From Haloarculaceae archaeon (GTDB lineage Archaea; Halobacteriota; Halobacteria; Halobacteriales; Haloarculaceae), in NCBI GenBank assembly GCA_028274885.1, contig JAQCMX010000056.1:1-13482 (forward strand): a DNA stretch of 13,482 bases, written 5' to 3'. The notes under the pieces are model-generated. The model was given only the letters and a program-made list of their open reading frames with translations. It was not told the origin of the DNA and ran no database searches. Positions 6,855-13,482 of the stretch are shown one piece after another. Each line of letters opens with the position of its first letter. Position 1 is the first letter of the stretch. Made by a program: the position numbers and the translations under genes.

Positions 6855-6879
6855 CGCGTTGGTCCGGTTATCACTGACG

Positions 6880-8199
6880 ATGGGTACCGATCCAGTCTAC
6901 TACGTCATCAGCGATCTTCACATCGGCGGTGACGAACAGCTGGGGGACGTCGAGTTTCTCGACGAACTCCTCGGATTTCTGGAAACGCTGGAGGAGACAA
7001 ACGAGAACGCCGAGTTGGTTATCAACGGCGACGCATTTGGGCTCTGGGAGTTTACCACCATCGAGGGAACGGCGAAGTTCGAGGCTCTTGTGGAACTGTA
7101 TCCCGAACTGTTCGAACAGTTCCGTGCGACCGGCGAAACCGTCCCGATCACGATGGTGCCGGGCAACCACGATCACGAACTGGCCGCCTTCGACGAGTAC
7201 GTCGACCGCTTTGCCGAGTACAACGTCGACCTGGTCCAAGAGCAGTCACTCACCCGACCGATCGGCGACCGGGCGATTCACTTCCAGCACGGCCACCAGC
7301 AAGACCCCAACAACCGGATCGAGGACTGGGGCAACGAGCACGCAGCCCCGCTTGGCTACTACTACAATATCCGCGTCACGAGTCGAGCAGGGCAACTCTC
7401 CGACCGCGGGCGTTTCAACTGGCTGAAAGATGTCCAGGCGGTCACACCGACCGAATGGATGCCGGTCTGGCTGTTCTCGAAGTACTTTTATCGTGAGATG
7501 AACCCACTGATCCGGTACGCGCTCGTCCCGTTTCTCTTGCTTTTCAATATCAGTGCACTCCTCGCGGTGTTTGCGGGCCTGGACCGTGCCGGGATCTGGT
7601 CGGCCCCTGTCGATGTCACCCGGGACCTGTTCGGCCAGTTTGGGCTGGCTGGCTCGGCGGTCTGGGCGTTTCTGGCTGTCAACGTGGCAGTTGCGGCGTT
7701 GCTCTTGCTCGTGGGGATTCCGTTTTTGCTGCTCAAACGCGACGTCAGGCAGACGATCGAGCGTTTCGGGGTCTTCGATACCGATCTGACGGTCGACGCC
7801 GAAAAGCCATACAGGGCGGCTGCACGTGAGGTGTTTACCGAGGATCCGGAGACTGCAATCTTCTGTTATGGACACACCCACCGACCGGCCGTCGAGGAGA
7901 TCGACGGTGGACTCCTGGTCAATACCGGAACCTGGCTGAAGCGACTCCACCGCCGGAACGGGATCACGGGACTTCTTCCGCCCGTGTTTTACCCCTCTTA
8001 TCAGCTGTGTGCGGTCCGGATCGCCGACGAGTCCGACGGTATCGCCATCGAATATGAGGCGATCGAGAAACCCAGTCCGAGTCCCGAGGAGTTGACGCTT
8101 ACCGAACGACTGCTGACGCTTGGCCGGAAACCAGATCCGAGCCTGCCCGACCGGACAGTTCTGAGCGACCGCGAAACCGGCGAACACAGCGGCGACTGA
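6880..8199 (+). CDS. Membrane-inserted calcineurin-like metallophosphoesterase
   Basis: 439 residues carrying a complete binuclear metal site: YYVISDLHIGGD (7-18; Asp12, His14), VINGDAF (47-53; Asp51), PGNHDHEL (94-101; Asn97, His98), FQHGHQQD (135-142) and FCYGHTHRP (328-336) followed by NTGTW. It resembles the UDP-2,3-diacylglucosamine hydrolase (LpxH-like) branch, but archaea have no lipid A, so the substrate is unknown; a phosphodiester or pyrophosphate of lipid or nucleotide type is plausible. Two hydrophobic segments, about 213-233 and 257-285, are inserted between the fifth motif and the final GHTH, so the catalytic domain is pinned to the membrane by a hairpin. Both halves must lie on the same side, probably cytoplasmic, as there is no signal peptide. 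The ATG at 6880 fits the TATA-like box; an in-frame TTG at 6859 would add only seven residues. Function beyond the fold is unknown. Confidence 0.85.
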   Translation: MGTDPVYYVISDLHIGGDEQLGDVEFLDELLGFLETLEETNENAELVINGDAFGLWEFTTIEGTAKFEALVELYPELFEQFRATGETVPITMVPGNHDHELAAFDEYVDRFAEYNVDLVQEQSLTRPIGDRAIHFQHGHQQDPNNRIEDWGNEHAAPLGYYYNIRVTSRAGQLSDRGRFNWLKDVQAVTPTEWMPVWLFSKYFYREMNPLIRYALVPFLLLFNISALLAVFAGLDRAGIWSAPVDVTRDLFGQFGLAGSAVWAFLAVNVAVAALLLLVGIPFLLLKRDVRQTIERFGVFDTDLTVDAEKPYRAAAREVFTEDPETAIFCYGHTHRPAVEEIDGGLLVNTGTWLKRLHRRNGITGLLPPVFYPSYQLCAVRIADESDGIAIEYEAIEKPSPSPEELTLTERLLTLGRKPDPSLPDRTVLSDRETGEHSGD

Positions 8200-8208
8200 C
8201 CTGACGGG

Positions 8209-8250
8209 CGGGCTGTGGGTTCGTTACACGTGTGTTCACGGTCCAGCCCG
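8209..8250. terminator. Possible bidirectional stem in convergent gap
   Basis: The 68 bases between the converging ends of the metallophosphoesterase and TrpD2-like genes contain a 7-base perfect stem, CGGGCTG (8209-8215) with CAGCCCG (8244-8250), enclosing the palindrome ACACGTGT (8226-8233). There is no T-run on either strand, which archaeal termination usually uses, so the terminator role is only a guess. Confidence 0.25.
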
Positions 8251-8267
8251 ATCCGTCGCAGACCGAT

Positions 8268-9323
8268 TCAGAACGCTCTAAGCTGGTCGAGGCGGTCGGC
8301 ACCGGCGCCCGAGGCCAGCACGTCACGGGCCATCGAAAGCCCCTCTGACAGCGAACCGGCGTCCTCGCGTGCGTAGATCCGCAGCGCGGCGTTCAGGGCG
8401 ATAGCGTCCGCGAAGTGATCCTCTCGCTCGCCCGCGAGGACTGCCTCGGTGACCGCCGCCGAATCGGCGGCGACATCCCCGACTGCCAGATCCTCGCGTT
8501 CAAAGTCCATACCGTACTCCGCAGTTTCGATCTCGTAGTCGTCGAATGTCCCGTCGTACTCGGCGACGACGGTCGTCCCGGGTCGGATGTCGTCGTACCC
8601 CTCCAGTCCCTGGAACATGATGATCCGATCGACCGACTGCGTGTCCATCTCACCGAACGTGTCGACGATCCGTTTTGCGAACGGCAGGTGGTAGAAACTC
8701 CCGAGGTGGACGGTGGCGTTTGCGGGGTTTGCGAGCGTCTCGATGGTGTTGAGGAATGTGCGCACGCCCATCTGGGCACGACGGTCCGACAGAGCTGTGA
8801 CGCCGGGGTTGAATCGGGGCTGGTAATAAAATCCGAAACCGATCTCCTCGGTCATGGCAGCACTCTCCGCGGCCGAGAGGTCAGTTCGGACGTCGAGTGC
8901 GTCGAGGACGTGCCGGTAGGCATCGGCCTCCTGTGTCGGGACCCGGTCGCCGCTGTGGACGACCACGGGTGTGCCGGCGGCGGCTGCGACCAGCCCCGCG
9001 CCGACCCCAAGCAGCGCACTCGTGTGTTTGCCGTCGTAGTTCGCCCCACAGTCGACGGGGTCACACGACGGTTCGGCAGCCTCGACGCTTCGCTTGCGCA
9101 TCACGTCGGTAAACGCAGCCAGTTCTGTCGGGGTGTTTCGCTTCCAGCGGTTCGCCAGCCAGAACGCACCCAGTGTGGTTTCTTCGGGCTCGCCCTGCAG
9201 GATACGGGCGAACGCCTCGCGTGCTTGCACACGCGACATGTCGTCCGCGGACTTGTGACCCGAGCCGACAACCTCGGTCATGAGTCGGCGTAGGGGCCAC
9301 TCGCCGGAGGTCAGTTCACTCAT
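8268..9323 (-). CDS. TrpD2-like protein (anthranilate phosphoribosyltransferase fold, altered active site)
   Basis: 351 residues with the helical N-terminal domain (about 1-75) and alpha/beta C-terminal domain of the TrpD family. The canonical catalytic motifs are changed. The PRPP loop GTGGD is CGANYDG (92-98); the KHGNR-SS region reads HSGDRVPT (123-130); the metal-binding GLDE reads GLEGYDD (239-245). FYYQPRFNPG (165-174) and RTFLNTIETLANPA (188-201) replace the usual FAP-HHPA and R-T-FN-LGPL-NP patterns. This resembles the TrpD2 branch, whose E. coli member YbiB is reported to bind nucleic acid rather than make tryptophan. I therefore do not call it trpD, and no other tryptophan gene is nearby. 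The start has a TATA-like box about 28 bases upstream and diverges from the HalX gene across 133 bases. The superfamily call is firm; the function is unknown. Confidence 0.8.
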   Translation of the reverse strand: MSELTSGEWPLRRLMTEVVGSGHKSADDMSRVQAREAFARILQGEPEETTLGAFWLANRWKRNTPTELAAFTDVMRKRSVEAAEPSCDPVDCGANYDGKHTSALLGVGAGLVAAAAGTPVVVHSGDRVPTQEADAYRHVLDALDVRTDLSAAESAAMTEEIGFGFYYQPRFNPGVTALSDRRAQMGVRTFLNTIETLANPANATVHLGSFYHLPFAKRIVDTFGEMDTQSVDRIIMFQGLEGYDDIRPGTTVVAEYDGTFDDYEIETAEYGMDFEREDLAVGDVAADSAAVTEAVLAGEREDHFADAIALNAALRIYAREDAGSLSEGLSMARDVLASGAGADRLDQLRAF

Positions 9324-9347
9324 ACCTGGTCGTACAACCGCTGCGGT

Positions 9348-9354
9348 CTAAAGT
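9348..9354 (-). promoter_or_regulatory. TATA-like box of the TrpD2-like gene
   Basis: The minus strand reads ACTTTAG, centred about 28 bases before the ATG at 9323. There is no Shine-Dalgarno sequence, so a leaderless transcript is likely. Confidence 0.45.
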
Positions 9355-9412
9355 CCGCCGTTCCCGGCGACTTTCCCGGTAGTCGGAGAGACCCGGGGAG
9401 AGAGTTCGCCGT

Positions 9413-9422
9413 CCTGGCCAGG
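9413..9422. promoter_or_regulatory. Palindrome upstream of the HalX regulator gene
   Basis: CCTGGCCAGG is a perfect 10-base palindrome lying about 10 bases before the CCTTTT box of the HalX gene, in the divergent gap. The position suits a regulator or the upstream edge of the preinitiation complex. It is short and GC-rich, so it may be chance. Confidence 0.3.
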
Positions 9423-9431
9423 TACCCGAAA

Positions 9432-9437
9432 CCTTTT
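9432..9437 (+). promoter_or_regulatory. Possible TATA-like box of the HalX regulator gene
   Basis: CCTTTT within ACCTTTTGCA is the only AT-leaning stretch in the right place, 23-32 bases before the two candidate ATGs at 9457 and 9466. It is weaker than the other boxes in the window. Confidence 0.35.
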
Positions 9438-9456
9438 GCATGCTCTGGACGATAGT

Positions 9457-10056
9457 ATGAGTCGAATGAGTATGGAGCCTGCGACAGTTCTGGTAGTCGA
9501 CGACGAACCCGATGTCGCCGATGCATACGCGGCTCAACTTGAGAGTGATTTTATTGTCTCTACTGCCTACAGCGGCCAAGAAGGACTCGACAAAATCGAC
9601 GCGGCCGTGGATGTCGTCCTCCTCGACCGTCGGATGCCCGGCATCTCCGGAGACGAAGTTCTCGAGAAGATTCGCGAGCGCAATCTGGACTGTCGCGTTG
9701 CGATGGTGACCGCAGTCGATCCCGACTTCGACATCATCGATATGCCCTTCGACGACTACGTCATCAAGCCGGTTTCGCGGGACGATCTTTTCGAGAAAAT
9801 AAACAGACTGCTTCGGACCTCCGAGTACGAGGAGAACCTCCGGCGATACTACGCGCTCGCGGCCAAACATGCCACCCTGCTCTCGAACAAGCCCGAATCC
9901 GAACTCTCCGAAAGCGAACAGTTCCAGCAGCTCAAAGAGGAGATGGACAGGATCCAAGACGACCTCGACCAGACGATCTCGGGATTTGACGACGACGACT
10001 TCGCAGCCGCATTCCGTGAAATCGGCGACGAGGCGACCAGTTTCGCCGAAGAGTGA
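9457..10056 (+). CDS. HalX-type response regulator
   Basis: A receiver domain (about 9-122) is followed by a HalX domain (about 124-190), a helical output module found mainly in haloarchaea whose target is unknown. From this start the phosphorelay residues are all present: acidic pocket VVDDEPD (13-19), phospho-acceptor Asp57 in LLDRRMPG, Thr85 in MVTAVDPD, and Lys104 in IKPVS. 199 residues. The HalX part is rich in Glu, Leu and Lys and probably coiled (EQFQQLKEEMDRIQDDLDQT region), ending in FDDDDFAAAFREIG. No DNA-binding domain is visible. Three in-frame ATGs, 9457, 9466 and 9472, compete; the first is listed, and the choice changes at most five residues. No histidine kinase gene lies in the window, so it is an orphan here. 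The propeller membrane protein starts 63 bases downstream on the same strand, behind its own TATA box. Confidence 0.9.
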   Translation: MSRMSMEPATVLVVDDEPDVADAYAAQLESDFIVSTAYSGQEGLDKIDAAVDVVLLDRRMPGISGDEVLEKIRERNLDCRVAMVTAVDPDFDIIDMPFDDYVIKPVSRDDLFEKINRLLRTSEYEENLRRYYALAAKHATLLSNKPESELSESEQFQQLKEEMDRIQDDLDQTISGFDDDDFAAAFREIGDEATSFAEE

Positions 10057-10087
10057 CCCCGGCGGCGAAACACCGACAAGAGAGTGC

Positions 10088-10094
10088 TATTATA
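10088..10094 (+). promoter_or_regulatory. TATA box of the beta-propeller gene
   Basis: TATTATA is the clearest TATA element in the window, centred 29 bases before the ATG at 10120, with no Shine-Dalgarno sequence following. It points to a leaderless or nearly leaderless mRNA, independent of the HalX gene upstream. Confidence 0.6.
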
Positions 10095-10119
10095 CGTTCC
10101 CACCAATTAGCAGCCAGTA

Positions 10120-12012
10120 ATGCGACCACGGGCGACACGCCGTGAACTGTTGACTGCAATCGGCGCCGCGACAGTAACAGCTGCTGCCGGACCGACGGCA
10201 GCACAGCGATCGACCGGTGGATGGACCACCTTTGGCTTCGACGCGGCAAACACCGCATACAACCCCGGAGCGCGTGGGCCGGACGAGGACCCCGGACCGG
10301 CCTGGCAGTTCGAAACTGATGGGTCGGTGGAGTCGTCACCGGCGGTGGTCGACGGGACAGCCTACGTCGGGAGCGACGATGGAAATCTGTACGCTATCGA
10401 CGCAGCAAGCGGTGAGCGCCGGTGGACATTTGACACCGGAGAGCGGGTTCGGTCCTCGCCAACGGTGATCGAAAACAGTTCCACGGAGTCGGGCACGATG
10501 ATCTGTGTTGGCAACGACGGGGGCAGCGTGTACGCGCTCGACCCAGCAGCGGTCCAGGGGGTAGACGACGGAGTCGAGTGGAGAGTCGACACCGAGGGCG
10601 TCGTCGTGACTGCGCCGGCCGTTGCCGAGGTCGAGCAGGCACGAGCCCGGCGTCTTGTTTTCGTCGGGAGCGGCGACGGGCGGGTCTACGCACTCGACGC
10701 CGCGACCGGTGAGGAGGAGTGGCGCTTCGAGACGGGATTTGCGGTCCGGTCGTCCCCGGCGGTCGCCAGGATCGAGCGAGGGGATCGGTCCCAACACCTG
10801 CTCTACGTCGGCAGTGATGACGGTCGCATCTACGCGCTCGACGCCGCGACCGGCGAGGGGGAGTGGCGCTTCGAGACCGTAGACTTCGTCCGGTCCGCCC
10901 CGGCAGTCGCAACGGGCGATCGTGCGCCCGAGTCCGGACCGACCGTCTACGTCGGCAGCAACGACGGCGGCGTGTACGCACTGGACGCGGCAACCGGTGA
11001 GCGGCGGTGGTCGGTCGGGACCGGCGCGTCGGTCACCACCTCACCGGCGGTCCGGGCGACCGGCGAGACCACCAGTGTCTATGTCGGGAGCCGTGATTTC
11101 ACCCTCTACGCACTGGACGGCGACTCGGGCGAGGAGCTGTGGACGTTCGAAACCGACAGGGCGATCACCGCCCCGCCGGCCGTCGGGGACGGTGTCGTCT
11201 ACGTCGGCAACGCCGGTACGAACGTCTTCGGTGTCGACGCCGACAGCGGCGAGCAACTCTGGGTGTTCGAGACAGGGGCGCGAATCATCTCCTCGCCAGC
11301 CGTCGTTGGCAGCGAAGACGGAACGGTCTACGTCGGGAGCAACGACCAGCGTTTGTACGCGCTCCAGGACGGGGAGACGGCAGCCACACCGCCCGGGGAC
11401 GACCAAGCGACGTCAGATGACGGTGGATCGTCCAGCCCACTCCAGTTTCTGGTGCTCCCACTCGGGTTCCTGGGGTTGATGGCCGCGGTGGGTGGTGCCT
11501 TTCTCGTGGCCAAGCGCGCGGGCGTACTCGGGCCGCCCGAGGATGATCCGATCGGCTATCCCGATGATGATCCCGATGTCGGGGAGGACACCGCCGAGTC
11601 TGCGGACAGCGGGGGGGCGACCGACGAACTCCCGGTCTGGGAGGTCGTCCGTGACGACGTGATCCGTCGGGCAGCGGAGACAGACAGCACCGCGACCGAG
11701 GACCTGCTCGTCACCAAGCACGTCGACCCGGATACTCTCGAATCACCGATGGTCGCCTACGAAATCGAGTCCTACCGCGACGAGCAGGCGACGATCCGGA
11801 TCGTCGAGGACGCACCCGAACTGTCCCGAGACGCGATCGGACAACTCCCCGGGAGCCGGGAAAACTGGGGGCTCGTGGACGATTCGCTCGTGTTCGAAAC
11901 GACCATCGAACCCGGCGAAAAGATCGAAACGTTGGTTGCCCGCCGGGATATCGGTCCCGACGACGCCAACGACCTGCTGGATCGACCGGATATCCGGATT
12001 GGAGACGGGTAA
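10120..12012 (+). CDS. Tat-exported, membrane-anchored PQQ-like beta-propeller protein with cytoplasmic C-terminal domain
   Basis: 630 residues. The N-terminus has a Tat-type signal, TRRELLTAIGA followed by an Ala-rich segment and AQ near residue 28. From about 35 to 425 come repeats of the type YVGS-D-G--YALDA-TGE--W-FET. I count eight strands of this pattern plus an N-terminal AWQFET that could complete the ring, so an eight-bladed PQQ-like propeller is likely. PQQ or metal ligands are not evident, so it may be a binding scaffold (BamB-like) rather than a dehydrogenase. A low-complexity linker leads to one membrane helix (about 443-464) followed by Lys-Arg, which places the propeller outside and residues 467-630 inside. 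After an Asp/Pro-rich linker, about 510-630 forms a compact alpha/beta domain I do not recognise, containing WEVVRDDVIRRAAET, a Trp-centred ENWGLVDDSLVFETTIEPGE, and ARRDIGPDDANDLL. It could sense outside signals or scaffold a complex. Confidence 0.85.
   Translation: MRPRATRRELLTAIGAATVTAAAGPTAAQRSTGGWTTFGFDAANTAYNPGARGPDEDPGPAWQFETDGSVESSPAVVDGTAYVGSDDGNLYAIDAASGERRWTFDTGERVRSSPTVIENSSTESGTMICVGNDGGSVYALDPAAVQGVDDGVEWRVDTEGVVVTAPAVAEVEQARARRLVFVGSGDGRVYALDAATGEEEWRFETGFAVRSSPAVARIERGDRSQHLLYVGSDDGRIYALDAATGEGEWRFETVDFVRSAPAVATGDRAPESGPTVYVGSNDGGVYALDAATGERRWSVGTGASVTTSPAVRATGETTSVYVGSRDFTLYALDGDSGEELWTFETDRAITAPPAVGDGVVYVGNAGTNVFGVDADSGEQLWVFETGARIISSPAVVGSEDGTVYVGSNDQRLYALQDGETAATPPGDDQATSDDGGSSSPLQFLVLPLGFLGLMAAVGGAFLVAKRAGVLGPPEDDPIGYPDDDPDVGEDTAESADSGGATDELPVWEVVRDDVIRRAAETDSTATEDLLVTKHVDPDTLESPMVAYEIESYRDEQATIRIVEDAPELSRDAIGQLPGSRENWGLVDDSLVFETTIEPGEKIETLVARRDIGPDDANDLLDRPDIRIGDG
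10687..10877 (+). repeat. Near-identical direct repeats within propeller blades
   Basis: Bases 10687-10733 and 10831-10877 match at 44 of 47 positions; the copies start 144 bases (48 codons) apart. They encode the YALDAATGE-EWRFET strand of two adjacent blades. Two of the three differences are silent third-position changes and one changes Glu to Gly. Neighbouring blades are less alike, so this pair looks like a recent duplication or a gene-conversion tract. Confidence 0.75.
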
Positions 12013-12071
12013 CACCGGGAGATCACACTGCAATCGGAAACCAGCAACACCCCCATGCAGGGCATTCATAC

Positions 12072-12174
12072 TGTTTGTTGCGAGTCTTTACCGCTGTGGT
12101 GTGGCAAGACACCGGTTACACGGCGTGAAACACCGATATTTGTGACTTGGTTACGAAAGTTACCGCAACAAACA
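12072..12174. repeat. 11-base inverted repeat flanking about 80 bases
   Basis: TGTTTGTTGCG (12072-12082) and its exact complement CGCAACAAACA (12164-12174) bracket 81 bases of lowered GC. Beyond the perfect arms the match becomes patchy (both sides carry a CTTT a few bases inward). No clear target-site duplication flanks the arms. It could be a small non-autonomous element, a long-loop RNA hairpin, or paired protein sites. Confidence 0.5.
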
Positions 12175-12181
12175 CTATCAG

Positions 12182-12197
12182 GATCTACTAGTAGATC
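12182..12197. repeat. 16-base perfect palindrome
   Basis: GATCTACTAGTAGATC is self-complementary over all 16 bases, lies seven bases after the right arm of the 11-base inverted repeat, and contains GATC at both ends. It does not sit before a recognised gene. It could be a dyad bound by a dimeric protein or, less likely, a hairpin in either convergent 3' untranslated region. Confidence 0.55.
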
Positions 12198-12321
12198 AGG
12201 GATGTCAGGTAGTTCCGTGCGCGTTGCGTCGCCCGCGAACTCTCAGAGCGGGTGTCTCCGTTCTGAACTCGCAGTCATCAACAGCCACGGCGAGTTACTC
12301 ACCTCGTTTCGAACGGATTCA

Positions 12322-13482
12322 TCAGTCATCAGCCAGTGCGAGTTCCCGCTGTTTGTCTGCCCCAAACGGGTCCTCGTAGTTGTCCCACGATTCGTCCATC
12401 TCCTCGTCGGTCAGCACGCAGTCGTTTAACCACTCTTCGAGGTCCTCGGGGCCGTACTCCCGTCCGATGAAAACAAGCTCTGTGCCACGGTCGCCCCATG
12501 TGTCGTCCCAGTTTTCCCGAGCGTTTGGCACCTGTTCGAGATAGCGTTGCTGCTCGGCAGGTGGAAGCGTCGCGATCCATTTACCACTCGGACCAGCACG
12601 CACCGACTGGCCAGCCTTGTCCAGCCCCATCGCAACGTCCTCGCGACCGGCCGACCAGAAGAATCCTTTCGCACGGATGATCTCCGCGGGGAGTTGCCCT
12701 ATGAGATTTGCGAACCGCTCCGGATGGAGCGGACGGTTCGTACTAAAGACGAAGGATTCGACTCCGTGTTCTTCTGCCGGGTCGTGGTGATGTTCGTGCT
12801 GGAGTTCGTGTTTCCAGCCCGCACTCCCCTTGGCTTCCTCGAAATCGAATCTGCCAGTGTCGAGAATCTCCGTCGGGTCGACCTGGCCGAACTCTGTGCG
12901 GACGATCTTTGCCCGTGGCTGGAGGTGTTCGAGCACTGCCTCGATCTCGTCTAGTTGTGCTTCGGTGACGAGATCACATTTGTTGAGGAGGAGGACATCA
13001 CAGAACTCGATCTGATCCATCAGTACCTCCTCCGGAACTCGCTCTGTCCCACCCGTCATCTCCTCGTCGACGAGCGACTGCCCGGACTCGAATCCCTCCG
13101 CGAGCGCGTGGGCGTCGACGACGGAGACCATCGTATCTAGTCGGTAGTCCTCCGTCGGGTCGTACTCGGCATCCTCGAAGCCGAGCGTAAACGTCTGTGC
13201 GACGGGAATCGGCTCCGAAATTCCCGAGGATTCGACGAGAAGGTAATCGAACTCTCGTCGCTGGACGAGTTCACCAACAGCATTGAGCATATCGCCGCGG
13301 AGCCGACAGCAGATACAGCCGTTGGACATCTCGATGATCTCCTCGTCTGATTGGGAGAGCTGTGATTGGTTTTCCACGTGGTCGACATCGACGTTTACCT
13401 CACCCATGTCGTTGACGACGACTGCGACTTCCAGTCCGTGGTCGGCAGTCAGCACGTGGTTCAGCGTCGTCGTTTTCCCTGC
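12322..13482 (-). CDS. COG0523 (CobW/ZigA-like) metallochaperone GTPase, 5' end cut by window edge
   Basis: 386 residues are visible, beginning within the Walker A motif (AGKTTTLNH), so roughly the first ten residues lie off the right edge. Further G3E-family marks are NGCICCRLRGD (54-64) with the CxCC metal site, ESSGISEP (84-91) and the guanine-specificity NKCD (167-170). A His-rich loop, HELQHEHHHD (225-234), lies before the CobW C-terminal domain (about 240-345), which contains the conserved RAKGFFWSAGR (270-280) and ends in an acidic tail. COG0523 proteins use GTP hydrolysis to deliver a metal, often Zn(II), to client enzymes. The His loop fits zinc, but the client and metal cannot be told from sequence, and no cobalamin or zinc-transport gene is next to it here. 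Its promoter is outside the window. It converges on the propeller gene across a 309-base gap. Confidence 0.9.
   Translation of the reverse strand, partial: AGKTTTLNHVLTADHGLEVAVVVNDMGEVNVDVDHVENQSQLSQSDEEIIEMSNGCICCRLRGDMLNAVGELVQRREFDYLLVESSGISEPIPVAQTFTLGFEDAEYDPTEDYRLDTMVSVVDAHALAEGFESGQSLVDEEMTGGTERVPEEVLMDQIEFCDVLLLNKCDLVTEAQLDEIEAVLEHLQPRAKIVRTEFGQVDPTEILDTGRFDFEEAKGSAGWKHELQHEHHHDPAEEHGVESFVFSTNRPLHPERFANLIGQLPAEIIRAKGFFWSAGREDVAMGLDKAGQSVRAGPSGKWIATLPPAEQQRYLEQVPNARENWDDTWGDRGTELVFIGREYGPEDLEEWLNDCVLTDEEMDESWDNYEDPFGADKQRELALADD

Larger units (their letters stand above)
12013..12321. other. Gene-free convergent gap of 309 bases
   Basis: The gap lies between the 3' ends of the propeller gene (plus) and the COG0523 gene (minus). 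I find no convincing protein gene, tRNA or T-rich terminator. Its middle is less GC-rich than the flanks: bases 12121-12180 are 26/60 G+C. It holds the two inverted-repeat structures listed separately and a small hairpin, GGTGT-GGCAAG-ACACC, at 12098-12113. An open frame starting at the ATG of 12202 continues antisense into the COG0523 gene and has no family features. Confidence 0.6.

Noticed and set aside
7246..8187. 313-codon minus-strand frame opposite the metallophosphoesterase
   Set aside because: The metal-binding motifs are all on the plus strand; the antisense product has no recognisable domain and lacks haloarchaeal acidic bias.
8415..9293. 292-codon plus-strand frame opposite the TrpD2-like gene
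   Set aside because: The minus-strand product has family motifs and a promoter-like box; the plus-strand frame is Cys/Arg/Val-rich with no motif and is a GC shadow.
12072..12174. Insertion sequence or complete MITE
   Set aside because: The arms are only 11 bases, no target duplication is visible and there is no transposase. It is kept as an inverted repeat of unknown origin.
12202..12429. Possible small plus-strand gene after the 16-base palindrome
   Set aside because: Its second half is antisense to the COG0523 gene and the translation resembles no family. There is no TATA box at the right distance.

Overview
The window is chromosomal DNA of a haloarchaeon (class Halobacteria); I cannot name the genus. 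The evidence is high GC content, proteins rich in Asp and Glu, archaeal ether-lipid (carS) and CTP-dependent riboflavin kinase genes, a HalX response regulator, and several ATGs with a TATA-like box about 24-29 nt upstream and no leader, as expected for haloarchaeal leaderless mRNAs. I see no tRNA, rRNA, CRISPR array, transposase or phage gene. Most of the window reads as ordinary housekeeping DNA.

Left, minus strand (1-2559): carS (archaeal lipid synthesis), then hemC and a uroporphyrinogen-III C-methyltransferase gene joined by an ATGA overlap. The last two make and methylate uroporphyrinogen III for siroheme, heme and cobalamin. The methyltransferase runs off the left edge.

Middle, plus strand (2640-8199): a proline-dehydrogenase-like gene that has lost the family's usual substrate-binding signatures is joined by TAATG to a DUF502 membrane protein gene. 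Next come rbkR (regulator and riboflavin kinase) and overlapping ribB, with a perfect inverted repeat in front of rbkR as the likely operator. Then ilvE and a metallophosphoesterase with a membrane insertion follow, each with its own promoter-like box.

Right (8268-13482): a minus-strand TrpD2-like gene diverges from a HalX response regulator gene. A Tat-exported, membrane-anchored beta-propeller protein with an unrecognised C-terminal cytoplasmic domain follows the regulator. After a 309-base gene-free convergent gap with inverted repeats and lowered GC comes a minus-strand COG0523 metallochaperone GTPase gene, cut at the right edge just inside its Walker A motif.

The best candidates for new biology are the ProDH-like protein with its coupled DUF502 partner, the HalX/propeller pair with no histidine kinase in the window, and the structured gap at 12013-12321. 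None amounts to a proven new system from sequence alone.
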